Positions 33,475 to 41,483 of a stretch of 59,852 nucleotides of DNA are shown here, piece after piece. Position 1 is the stretch's first letter. Each line of letters starts with the position of its first letter. The stretch comes from Anaerolineales bacterium (GTDB lineage: Bacteria > Chloroflexota > Anaerolineae > Anaerolineales > Villigracilaceae): positions 1-59,852 of the forward strand of contig JADLBX010000051.1 of NCBI GenBank assembly GCA_020847435.1. Direction: 5' to 3'. Both the position numbers and the translations under genes were made by a program. Below the pieces are notes generated by a model that ran no database searches, was not told the DNA's origin, and was given only the letters and a program-made list of their open reading frames with translations.

Positions 33475-34254
33475 ATGTCTCGTATCTACACCCTCGTCAA
33501 CCAAAAAGGTGGAGTGGGCAAGACCACCACCGCCATCAACCTCGGCGCGTATCTGGCAACGCTCGAGCAGAACGTGCTGATCGTGGACCTCGACCCGCAA
33601 GCCAACGCCACCTCCAGCCTCGGCGTGGATAAACGCGGCGTGCAAACGGGCACGTACGACGCATTGCTCTCCGGCGATATACCTGCATCATCAATTCTCT
33701 TCAATGAGCGCTTGCAACTTTCGCTTCTGCCGTCGTCCCCGTCCCTTGCGGGCGCGGAGGTCGAACTCGTCGAAGAGACGGAACGCGAACACCGCTTGAA
33801 GAACGCGCTCGCATCCGTCAAAGACAAATACGATTACATTTTGATTGACTGCCCGCCCTCGCTTGGATTGCTCACCGTCAATGGGCTTGTCGCCGCGAAA
33901 GACGGCGTGCTTGTGCCGGTACAATGCGAATACCTCGCGCTGGAGGGACTCGGTCAACTCACGCAGACCATCGAGCGCGTCCAAGCCTCGCTCTTTCCGA
34001 AATTACGCGTGCGCGGCGTCATCCTGACGATGTTCGACCCGCGGACGAATCTTTCCAACGATGTAGTGAAGGAAGTCAATAACCATTTCCCGGGGCAAGT
34101 TTTCAAAAGCGTGGTGCCGCGCAGTATTCGTCTCGCGGAGGCGCCTTCGTATGGATTGCCCATCTCCGCCTACGCGCCGTCATCCGTGGGCGCGCAGGCG
34201 TATGAATCGCTGGCAAAGGAATTGTTGAAGGGCGACGGGGTAAAAACCAATTAA
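33475..34254 (+). CDS. parA: Chromosome-partitioning ATPase ParA/Soj
   Basis: 259 residues. Deviant Walker A KGGVGKTTT (Lys11-Thr19) with the signature Lys of ParA, then IVDLDPQANATSSLGV, and Walker B YDYILIDCPPSLGLL. It works with ParB on the nucleoid to segregate origins. No ribosome-binding site is visible before the ATG. A repeat element and 91 bases separate it from parB. Confidence 0.96.
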   Translation: MSRIYTLVNQKGGVGKTTTAINLGAYLATLEQNVLIVDLDPQANATSSLGVDKRGVQTGTYDALLSGDIPASSILFNERLQLSLLPSSPSLAGAEVELVEETEREHRLKNALASVKDKYDYILIDCPPSLGLLTVNGLVAAKDGVLVPVQCEYLALEGLGQLTQTIERVQASLFPKLRVRGVILTMFDPRTNLSNDVVKEVNNHFPGQVFKSVVPRSIRLAEAPSYGLPISAYAPSSVGAQAYESLAKELLKGDGVKTN

Positions 34255-34256
34255 AC

Positions 34257-34326
34257 GCAAAGGACACCAAGAGCGCAAAGATTTGGCGTATTAAAAACTT
34301 TGTGTCCTTCGTGTCCTTTGTGGTGG
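34257..34326. repeat. Inverted repeat between parA and parB
   Basis: Arms of GCAAAGGACACCAAGAG type and GTGTCCTTTGTGG type face each other. It nearly fills the gap between the two genes and looks like a dispersed repeat rather than a parS site. Confidence 0.6.
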
Positions 34327-34345
34327 AAATGAAAAGGAGTAAGTT

Positions 34346-35191
34346 ATGGCAAAACGAACCGGTCTCGGCAAAGGACTCGATGCGCTCATCCCGGCGGGAA
34401 AAACCTCCGCTGGCGAGGCAGGCGGAATTACGCAAGTTGCGTTGGACTCGATCCAGCGCAACCCGCGCCAGCCGCGCGAAAAATTCGACGCGGTCGAATT
34501 GGAGAATCTCGCCGCATCCATCCGCGAGCATGGAGTGATCCAGCCGCTGATCGTCTCGCCGGGACGCGGCGGCGTCTACACGTTGATCGCGGGCGAGCGG
34601 CGTTTGCAAGCCTCGCGCAAAGCTGGGTTGAAAACTGTCCCGGTCGTCATCCGCAGCGCGACCGACCAGCAATTGCTCGAACTCGCCCTCATCGAAAACG
34701 TTCAGCGCGCAGACTTGAATCCCATCGAAGAGGCGGAGGCGTACCAGAACCTTGCCAAAGAATTCAGGATGTCGCATGAGACCATCGCTTCACGCGTGGG
34801 AAAAAGCCGCGTCGCGGTGACCAACACCCTGCGTCTGCTCGACGCGTCGGCGGCGGTGAAGCAGGCGCTTGTGGACGGCAAGATCACCGAAGGGCACGCG
34901 CGCGCGATGTTGTCGTTATCCGCCAAGGCGCAGGAACATTTGTTGAACCAGATCATCAACCTCGATCTGAGTGTGAGGTCCACCGAGGTTCTCGCGCGAA
35001 AATATTCGGGGGTGAAACCGACCGCCAAGAAGAACTCAGGTCGAAGTCCGAACGTGAGCGACGTGGAACGGAAGTTGCAATCCAGCCTCGGCACGAAGGT
35101 CGCGCTCAAACACGGCAAGCGCGGCGGCACGGTCACCATCTTTTATTATTCCGACGAGGAATTGGATTCGCTGTTGGAAAAATTGACGTAA
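34346..35191 (+). CDS. parB: Chromosome-partitioning protein ParB/Spo0J
   Basis: 281 residues with an AAAAGGAG ribosome-binding site. N-terminal KRTGLGKGLDALIP, the CTP-binding region with NPRQPREKFD, IREHGVIQPLIV and AGERRLQASRKAG, then ALIENVQRADLNPIEEAEAY. An HTH (MSHETIASRVGKSRVAVTNTLR-like, about residues 140-165) reads parS. The C-terminal dimer domain is LSSLGTKVALKHGKRGGTVTIF-like. No consensus parS palindrome was recognised in the window. Confidence 0.95.
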   Translation: MAKRTGLGKGLDALIPAGKTSAGEAGGITQVALDSIQRNPRQPREKFDAVELENLAASIREHGVIQPLIVSPGRGGVYTLIAGERRLQASRKAGLKTVPVVIRSATDQQLLELALIENVQRADLNPIEEAEAYQNLAKEFRMSHETIASRVGKSRVAVTNTLRLLDASAAVKQALVDGKITEGHARAMLSLSAKAQEHLLNQIINLDLSVRSTEVLARKYSGVKPTAKKNSGRSPNVSDVERKLQSSLGTKVALKHGKRGGTVTIFYYSDEELDSLLEKLT

Positions 35192-35221
35192 ATCATCGAA
35201 GTCTACCTTGCAAAAATAAAG

Positions 35222-35227
35222 TATAAT
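35222..35227 (+). promoter_or_regulatory. -10 box, probable leaderless start of the DUF4143 ATPase
   Basis: TATAAT six bases before the ATG at 35234, with no ribosome-binding site. Confidence 0.5.
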
Positions 35228-35233
35228 TTTGAT

Positions 35234-36469
35234 ATGCAAGGAAAAAACAAACATCTTAATCGGTTCGTAGAACCATTGCTCCAAGACTTTGTCTCTTCTG
35301 GCAAATCTTTTTTATTGCTCGGACCTCGCCAAGTGGGAAAAACAACCTTGTTAAACGGACTGCTTGAAAATACGCGACCCATCCTGACCTATCGCTTGCA
35401 AGAGCCTGCCACAAAGATTGAATTAGAACGCGACCCCCAAGCTCTGATACGACAAGCACGGGCAATTTCCGGTCGTGTTTCCATTTTTGTGGATGAAGCC
35501 CAGAAGGTTCCCGAACTATTCGATGCCGCACAAACCCTGATTGACGAAGACAAAGCAAGTATTTTTCTGACCGGCTCCTCCGCCCGAAAACTTCGCCGAA
35601 AAGGAATCAACCTGCTTCCCGGCAGGATTCGCTTGGCGACTCTCGATCCTCTGCTGTGGGGGGAAATGGGATTGCTGGCGCAAACAAGCGAGCATCCAAT
35701 TCCGGAACTCGCTCTGGATAATATCAATCCCCTTACCCAATCCATTGAGGATTGCCTCATATATGGCAATTTACCCGGATTGATCCCGCTGACACGCGCC
35801 GACGCGCGAGATATCCTACAAGCATATGCCCGGCTTTATATTGAAGAGGAGATCCGTGCAGAGGCTTTAAGCCGCGCGATCGGTCCGTTTGCACGGTTCC
35901 TTGAACTTGCGGCGCTGGAGTCGGGAAGTTCGCCTAATTTCACCAAGCTATCGAAAGAATCGGGCGTCAGTTCGCCGACGATCCGTCAATTCTTCTCCGT
36001 GCTGGAGGATACGCTTATCGTCGAGCGGGTTGATCCATATGTGAAAAATGCGCGCAAACGTGTTTTATCCTCGTCGCGTTATTATTTCTTCGACACCGGA
36101 GTGCGAAATGCGCTGGCGCGTCTTCCTCTGACTCCAGAACTCTTGCAAGTAGAAAAAGGAAGGTTGTTTGAACATGCAGTGATTCTGGAACTCCTTCGCC
36201 GCATTCGGCTTTTAAAAGCTAATTACAACCTGTATTACTGGCGGACCTCCGGTGGCGCTGAGGTGGATTGTGTGCTGGAATCGCACAATGAATTAATCCC
36301 TATCGAAATCAAGAGCGCCGCCCAAGTATCTCAACGCGACCTGACCGGTTTGCGAAGTTTCCTTTCCGACTACGGAGAAAAAGTCAAACGCGCCATAGTT
36401 GTGACCATGGGACAACGTCCGGAGCAGATGAGCGATAAAATTACAGCGATTCCCTGGCAATTTTTATAA
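35234..36469 (+). CDS. AAA ATPase with DUF4143 domain
   Basis: 411 residues, the usual size of the AAA_14/DUF4143 family. Walker A is LLLGPRQVGKTTLL (Gly30-Thr37), Walker B and sensor are VSIFVDEAQKVPELF and FLTGSSARKLRRKG. The C-terminal DUF4143 part has the WRTSGGAEVDCVLE and IPIEIKSAAQVS blocks of the nuclease-like PD-(D/E)XK fold. The cellular role of such proteins is unknown. The sequence is more AT-rich than its neighbours and the family is scattered among genomes, so lateral transfer is likely. Confidence 0.9.
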   Translation: MQGKNKHLNRFVEPLLQDFVSSGKSFLLLGPRQVGKTTLLNGLLENTRPILTYRLQEPATKIELERDPQALIRQARAISGRVSIFVDEAQKVPELFDAAQTLIDEDKASIFLTGSSARKLRRKGINLLPGRIRLATLDPLLWGEMGLLAQTSEHPIPELALDNINPLTQSIEDCLIYGNLPGLIPLTRADARDILQAYARLYIEEEIRAEALSRAIGPFARFLELAALESGSSPNFTKLSKESGVSSPTIRQFFSVLEDTLIVERVDPYVKNARKRVLSSSRYYFFDTGVRNALARLPLTPELLQVEKGRLFEHAVILELLRRIRLLKANYNLYYWRTSGGAEVDCVLESHNELIPIEIKSAAQVSQRDLTGLRSFLSDYGEKVKRAIVVTMGQRPEQMSDKITAIPWQFL

Positions 36470-36479
36470 AGGTTCGATC

Positions 36480-38078
36480 ATGCTCCTCCTCCACAACGCC
36501 CGCATCATCACACAAAACCCGGCTCAGCCGACCGCCTCGGCTCTGCTCATTGACCGTGAACGGATTCTCGCGGTCGGCGACGTGAACACGCTGTTCAACC
36601 ACTATCCCCGCGCCCAAGGACAAAACCTGGGCGGGCGCGTCATCGTCCCCGGTCTCACCGACGCGCATTTGCATTTGAAACAATACGCGCTCGGCTTGCA
36701 AAAGATAGACTGCGAAGTAGACACGCAAGCGGAATGCCTGCGCCGCGTAGCGGAACGCGTGAAGACCGCCAAACCCGGCGAATGGATTCTCGGTCACGGC
36801 TGGAATCAGAATGCCTGGGGTGGCTGGCCCTCCGCGCAAGATTTAGATTCAACCGCGCCGAACAACCCCGTCTACCTCACCGCCAAATCGCTTCATGCCG
36901 CGTGGGCGAACACCAACGCGCTCAAACTCGCCAACATTACCTCGTCAACATCCGACCCGCAAAACGGACAGATCCAACGCGACGCGCACGGCAACGCCAC
37001 CGGCATCCTGCTCGAAACCGCGATGGAACTCGTCAGCCGCGTCTTGCCTGAACCGACTAGCGCTGAAATCACCGACGCCATCGAAAAAGCGCAACCGATC
37101 CTGTGGAAGATGGGGTTGACCGGCGTCCACGACTTCGACCGCCGCGACTCGTTCATGGCACTGCAACGACTGCACGCGGAACACAAACTCAAACTGCGCG
37201 TGTTGAAAAACCTGCCCGTTGAATTGCTCGACGAAATCCACGCGCTTGGTCTGCGCGGCGGCTTCGGCGACGATATGCTTCGCATCGGCAACGTCAAAGC
37301 CTTCATGGACGGCGCGCTCGGTCCGCACACGGCGGCGATGTTCCAGCCATACGTCGGCGAGGAAAACAATCGCGGCATCCTCAACATGGACGGCGAGGAA
37401 CTCTTCGAGCATGGACGCAAAGCCGCGCAAGTCGGTCTCGGTCTCACCGTCCACGCCATCGGCGACCGCGCCAACCACGAAGTCCTCAACGCGTACGAAC
37501 AACTCCGCAACTACGAAAAAGAAAATCACCTGCCCGCGCTCCGTCATCGCATCGAACACGTCCAAGTGATTCATCCCGACGATGCGCCGCGCCTCGCGCA
37601 ACTCAACGTGGTCGCCTCCATGCAACCCATCCACGCCACCTCCGACATGTTCATGGCGGATCAATTCTGGGGCGAGCGCGCCAAACTTGCCTACGCGTGG
37701 AAGACTCAATTGGATTTCGGCGCGCGGCTCGCGTTCGGGTCCGATGCGCCGGTCGAATCGCCGAATCCGTTTTGGGGATTGCACGCCGCCGTCACCCGCC
37801 GCCGCGCCGACGGTTCTCCCTCTCTGGACGGCTGGCGCGCCGAACAAAAAGTTTCCGCCGCCGACGCGTTCGCGGGTTACACCCTCGGCGCCGCCTACGC
37901 CGCTTATATGGAAGACCGCCTCGGCAAACTCGCGCCCGGCTTCCTCGCCGACCTGATCGTCCTCGAACAAGACCCGTTCACTTGCAATCCAACTGAATTG
38001 CTCGCGCTCGAATCTTCGGCTACAATGGTTAACGGAGAATGGGTTTATGATTCTGCCGCCGTCCTCGGCGGCAGATAA
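36480..38078 (+). CDS. Amidohydrolase (YtcJ/amidohydrolase-3 family)
   Basis: 532 residues, metal-dependent TIM-barrel hydrolase. Metal-binding HxH is in GLTDAHLHLKQYA, the TAKSLHAAWANTNAL block is typical, later LTVHAIGDRANHEVLNAY, RHRIEHVQVIHPDD and the metal Asp region FGSDAPVESPNPFWGL. N- and C-terminal beta segments (LLLHNARIITQNP, LAPGFLADLIVLEQDPF) form the composite beta-sandwich. Substrates in this family are N-acyl or imide compounds; no guess is safe here. It starts 10 bases after the ATPase. A hairpin spans its stop codon. Confidence 0.92.
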   Translation: MLLLHNARIITQNPAQPTASALLIDRERILAVGDVNTLFNHYPRAQGQNLGGRVIVPGLTDAHLHLKQYALGLQKIDCEVDTQAECLRRVAERVKTAKPGEWILGHGWNQNAWGGWPSAQDLDSTAPNNPVYLTAKSLHAAWANTNALKLANITSSTSDPQNGQIQRDAHGNATGILLETAMELVSRVLPEPTSAEITDAIEKAQPILWKMGLTGVHDFDRRDSFMALQRLHAEHKLKLRVLKNLPVELLDEIHALGLRGGFGDDMLRIGNVKAFMDGALGPHTAAMFQPYVGEENNRGILNMDGEELFEHGRKAAQVGLGLTVHAIGDRANHEVLNAYEQLRNYEKENHLPALRHRIEHVQVIHPDDAPRLAQLNVVASMQPIHATSDMFMADQFWGERAKLAYAWKTQLDFGARLAFGSDAPVESPNPFWGLHAAVTRRRADGSPSLDGWRAEQKVSAADAFAGYTLGAAYAAYMEDRLGKLAPGFLADLIVLEQDPFTCNPTELLALESSATMVNGEWVYDSAAVLGGR

Positions 38079-38096
38079 CAAACGCCGAGGACGGCG
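38057..38096. repeat. Perfect inverted repeat spanning the amidohydrolase stop codon
   Basis: Arms of 14 bases (38057-38070 and 38083-38096, CGCCGTCCTCGGCG and its complement) flank a 12-base loop with the TAA at 38076-38078. No T run follows. The hairpin could slow 3' to 5' decay or limit read-through into the histidine kinase gene. Confidence 0.75.
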
Positions 38097-38118
38097 CTTG
38101 AAGCACAAGAATAGGATC

Positions 38119-39141
38119 ATGACAGACCAACCTCGTCTCACACCCGAAATGCTCGTCCCCCGCATGGGGGAATATTTGATTCAAAAAGGCGTCATCACCG
38201 CCGACGACCTGCAAAACGCGCTGAACCTGCAACAGGAGGAAATGGCAAAGGGGAGTCACATCATGCTGGGCGACGCGCTGATTCGCTTGAACTTGATCGA
38301 ACGCACCGCGCTCGATCAGGCGGTCACCGAACAGATCATCCAGTTGCGTTCCGCGTTGCAAGCCGCCAACCGCACCCTCGAACGCCGCGTGGAAGAACGC
38401 ACCGCCGAACTGCAAAAAGCGCTCGAACGCGTTTCCGAACTCAGCCAGTTGAAGGCGAACTTCATCTCGAACATCTCGCACGAACTGCGCACTCCGCTCA
38501 CGCACGTCAAAGGCTACCTGGAACTACTCATCACCGAATCGCTGGGGAAGATCGCCGCCGAACAGCGGCACGCGTTACAAGTCGCACAGCAATCCACCAA
38601 CAACCTCGAAGGATTGATCGAAGACCTGATCATGGTCTCGCTTTCCTCGCGGGGAGAGATGAGCCTCAAACAGGAAGCGGTGGACATCCGCCGCCTCGCC
38701 ACCCTGGTCGTCAAATCTGCGTTGGGAAAGGCTGAACAACGCGGCGTAACCCTGCACACGCTAACCGACGAAGACCTGCCTCGCGTACAAGCCGATTCAC
38801 AGAAGGTCGCCTGGGTGTTGAATCACCTGATCGAAAACGGAATTAAGTTCACCCCGTCGGGTGGACGCGTGGTGGTCAATCTCAAACGCGAGGGCGAAAA
38901 CCTCGTCGTGGTCTCCGTCACCGACACCGGCATCGGCATCCCGCCCGAGCGGCAGAAGGACATCTTCGAGTCGTTCCACCAGTTGGACGGCTCGTCCACG
39001 CGCCGTTATGGCGGGACGGGGCTGGGGCTGTCGCTTGTGCGCGAGATCGTCGAAGCGCACGGCTCGATGATCGAAGTCCAGTCGCTCGAAGGGCGCGGCT
39101 CCTCGTTCAAATTTCCCCTGCTTGTGGCAGAGGTGAAATGA
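38119..39141 (+). CDS. Histidine kinase with MshEN-like N-terminal domain
   Basis: 340 residues from the ATG at 38119 (MTDQPRLTPEM); the longer reading from 38047 overlaps the previous gene and starts in the hairpin. Residues about 10-80 resemble the N-terminal domain of GspE/MshE-type ATPases (MGEYLIQKGVITADDLQNAL, then LGDALIRLNLI), which in some proteins binds c-di-GMP. A coiled coil (about 80-110) leads to HisKA with His121 in SHELRTPL, and HATPase_c with NLIENGIKFTP-like HLIENGIKFTP, DTGIGI and GGTGLGLSL. No membrane helix. It is followed after 3 bases by a second kinase. Confidence 0.9.
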   Translation: MTDQPRLTPEMLVPRMGEYLIQKGVITADDLQNALNLQQEEMAKGSHIMLGDALIRLNLIERTALDQAVTEQIIQLRSALQAANRTLERRVEERTAELQKALERVSELSQLKANFISNISHELRTPLTHVKGYLELLITESLGKIAAEQRHALQVAQQSTNNLEGLIEDLIMVSLSSRGEMSLKQEAVDIRRLATLVVKSALGKAEQRGVTLHTLTDEDLPRVQADSQKVAWVLNHLIENGIKFTPSGGRVVVNLKREGENLVVVSVTDTGIGIPPERQKDIFESFHQLDGSSTRRYGGTGLGLSLVREIVEAHGSMIEVQSLEGRGSSFKFPLLVAEVK

Positions 39142-39144
39142 GCC

Positions 39145-40335
39145 ATGGATGACCTCGCCTTTGAATCGCTCTATGAACTGATCCAGACCTCGGCGCAGGC
39201 TGGCAACTCGCGCAGCGCCATCGAAAAATTTCTCACTGTCTTGCGTAAAGTGTTCGTGTTCGATAACGTGGCGGTCTATCTGGAGGACGAACGGACCGCA
39301 TCGCTCGAAATTATGTATGCCCGCGCCATCGGACGCGCGCGCAACGCCGAAGCCGACGCCGCCTGGGGCGAAACCTTCGCCAGCCAGGTCTTCGCCAAAG
39401 GATTGATCCTCACCCAAGACCCGCCCCCCGACGCGCCTCTCGAAGACCGCTTACAAAGACCATACATGCTGGGTTTGCCCATGGGCGCGGAGGGAGCCAC
39501 ACCCCGGGGCGCGCTGGTATTCGTCCGCTTCGGCGGACCGGTCTACGAGAACGAACACATCCGCGTCGCCAAAATAGCCGCTGACCTGTTATCTGTCCTA
39601 TTCGAACGCGCCGAATGGAGGGGGACCAAATCGGAACTCAACGAGCTGAAGCGCCAGATGCAATTGCAGGAGGATTTCGTCAGCACCATCTCGCACGAGC
39701 TCCGCACACCGCTGGGCTTTATCAAAGGGTATAGCACCAGCCTGCTCCGCAAAGACACCCAATGGGACGACGCCACGCGCGACGAGTTCCTTGTCATTAT
39801 TGACGAAGAAGCCGACCGCCTCTCTCTGTTGATCGAAAACGTCCTCGAATCCGCGCGCCTGCAAAGCAAGACGCTGCCGCTCCGCTTCCAACCCCTGCGG
39901 CTGGACGCCGTCCTGCGCGATGTGGTCACGCGCATTCGCTCGCGTTATAAAGACCTCGAGGTGACCATGCAGGCAAACTCCATCCCCCCCATCCACGGCG
40001 ACGGAGTACGCATCGCGCAAATCTTCGAGAACCTGTTCACCAACGCCCTCAAATACGCGCCCGGTTCGCCGATCACGATCACGCTGGACTCTTCGGGCGA
40101 CGCGGTCACGATCGTTTTCAAAGACCACGGACCGGGCATCACGCCCGAGTCTCTGCCGCTGATCTTCGAACGGTTTTACCGCGTGACAGGCGATAAGACG
40201 GTCACCGGTTCCGGGCTCGGTCTCTATATTTGCAAACAGATAATTCAAGCGCATCGTGGTAAGATTTGGGCAGAATCGCCGCCCGGCGAGGGCGTCGCAT
40301 TCTTCATTGAACTGCCCATCAACCCAGCGAACTGA
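39145..40335 (+). CDS. GAF-domain histidine kinase
   Basis: 396 residues. A GAF-type domain (about 1-155) is followed by a short coiled coil, then HisKA with His184 in SHELRTPLGF and HATPase_c with ENLFTNALKYAPGSP, DHGPGI and GSGLGLYI. All catalytic motifs are intact and no membrane segment is seen, so it is a soluble kinase. It lies between the MshEN-type kinase and the response regulator, 13 bases before the latter, so the three are likely one signalling operon. Confidence 0.92.
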   Translation: MDDLAFESLYELIQTSAQAGNSRSAIEKFLTVLRKVFVFDNVAVYLEDERTASLEIMYARAIGRARNAEADAAWGETFASQVFAKGLILTQDPPPDAPLEDRLQRPYMLGLPMGAEGATPRGALVFVRFGGPVYENEHIRVAKIAADLLSVLFERAEWRGTKSELNELKRQMQLQEDFVSTISHELRTPLGFIKGYSTSLLRKDTQWDDATRDEFLVIIDEEADRLSLLIENVLESARLQSKTLPLRFQPLRLDAVLRDVVTRIRSRYKDLEVTMQANSIPPIHGDGVRIAQIFENLFTNALKYAPGSPITITLDSSGDAVTIVFKDHGPGITPESLPLIFERFYRVTGDKTVTGSGLGLYICKQIIQAHRGKIWAESPPGEGVAFFIELPINPAN

Positions 40336-40348
40336 CAGGAGGTCCGGC

Positions 40349-41044
40349 ATGGCAAAGCGCATTTTGATCGTGGACGATGAACCCCGTTATGTGCGCCTGC
40401 TCGAAGCAAACCTGCGCACCGAAGGCTATGAGGTGGTCACCGCGCAGGATGGAATGCAGGCGGTGAGCATTTTTTCAGACCAGCCGATAGACCTCGTGTT
40501 GATGGACGTGATGATGCCCAAACTGGACGGCTTTGGGGCGACACAACGCATCCGTGAATTTTCCAACGTCCCGATCATTATCCTCACCGCCAAGGGCGAC
40601 GAGCAAGACCGCGTGCGCGGGCTCGACTTCGGCGCGGACGATTACCTCGTCAAGCCGTTTTCCGCCACCGAATTGCTGGCGCGCGTCCGCGCGGTATTGA
40701 GGCGGGCTCAGCCTCCCGCCGAAGCCGGGCAATCCCGTTTCTTCACTCACGATAATTTGAAAATTGATTTCGCCCGCGCCGAAGTCTGGCGCGGCGAAAT
40801 GCCGGTCTCGCTTTCCGCCACCGAATATCGCCTGTTACTTCAGTTCGCCCATCATGTGGGCAAGATCATGACCTCGGAAGAATTATTGACCAGCGTTTGG
40901 GGACCGGAATATAGAACCGATAAGGAAATCCTCTGGGTGAGCATCGCGCGCCTGCGCCAAAAACTCGAAGACGACGCGCACAGCCCCAAGCACATCGTGA
41001 CGCGTTCCGGGCTGGGATATCTCATGCCGCCCGTCGAAGAGTAA
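40349..41044 (+). CDS. OmpR/PhoB-type response regulator
   Basis: 231 residues from the ATG at 40349, which has an AGGAGG site 6 bases upstream; a longer frame from 40256 lies inside the kinase. The receiver domain has the phosphoacceptor Asp53 (LVLMDVMMPKLDG), the acidic pair DDEP and the Lys of YLVKPF. The C-terminal winged helix covers about residues 130-229 (LSATEYRLLLQF, RTDKEILWVSIARLRQKLED). It is the likely output of the two preceding kinases. A terminator follows 90 bases later. Confidence 0.95.
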   Translation: MAKRILIVDDEPRYVRLLEANLRTEGYEVVTAQDGMQAVSIFSDQPIDLVLMDVMMPKLDGFGATQRIREFSNVPIIILTAKGDEQDRVRGLDFGADDYLVKPFSATELLARVRAVLRRAQPPAEAGQSRFFTHDNLKIDFARAEVWRGEMPVSLSATEYRLLLQFAHHVGKIMTSEELLTSVWGPEYRTDKEILWVSIARLRQKLEDDAHSPKHIVTRSGLGYLMPPVEE

Positions 41045-41134
41045 ATGTTAGTCGTTTGTAAAGCGCCGCAAAGTAAATGAAAGGTCGAGTCAAGCGTATT
41101 TCGATTACACTCGGAATGCGGGCAGACCCCGAAC

Positions 41135-41172
41135 ACAGCGACAGCCCCAAAGGCGTCGCTGTTTTTCTTTTT
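41135..41172 (+). terminator. Terminator, or attenuator in the cpaF leader
   Basis: An 8-bp stem (ACAGCGAC with GTCGCTGT), a 12-base loop and a long T run. It would end the kinase operon, yet lies only 17 bases before the next ATG (41190) with no room for a promoter between, so it may work inside the leader of the next operon. Confidence 0.75.
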
Positions 41173-41189
41173 TTCTACAAGAGGCTGGC

Positions 41190-41483
41190 ATGTCCATTGA
41201 TTACAACGAAAAGGGAAAGATCTTCACCGAGGTCGAAACCAAACTGCCTGTGTTCGCGACGATCCAGACCACCACACATCGTCTGCGCGGGCAGGTCCAT
41301 ATCCGCCGCGACCAGCGCGTAATAGACGCGCTCGACCGGGACGAACCCTTCCTCGCGATCACTCAGGCGACCGTCTTTGCCACGGACGGAAGCGCGCTCT
41401 ATGAAGCGCCGTTCATCGCCGTCCAGCGCGCCAACATCGTCTGGGTCATGCCCGAAGCCAACCCCAACGGGGAGATTTCATAA
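41190..41483 (+). CDS. Small protein of unknown function before cpaF
   Basis: 97 residues, soluble, mostly beta by eye, with IFTEVETKLPVFATIQTTT and the Arg-rich GQVHIRRDQRVIDALDR segment. No family is recognised with confidence. Its stop codon shares a base with the ATG of the CpaF-type ATPase (TAATG), so the two are translationally coupled and probably act together. No signal peptide or membrane helix. Confidence 0.75.
   Translation: MSIDYNEKGKIFTEVETKLPVFATIQTTTHRLRGQVHIRRDQRVIDALDRDEPFLAITQATVFATDGSALYEAPFIAVQRANIVWVMPEANPNGEIS

Noticed and set aside
36945..38165. Long minus-strand frame opposite the amidohydrolase
   Set aside because: Composition is that of an antisense shadow in GC-rich DNA; the + strand has complete family motifs.
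40256..40348. N-terminal extension of the response regulator
   Set aside because: Overlaps the kinase; the AGGAGG site and receiver-domain start fix the ATG at 40349.
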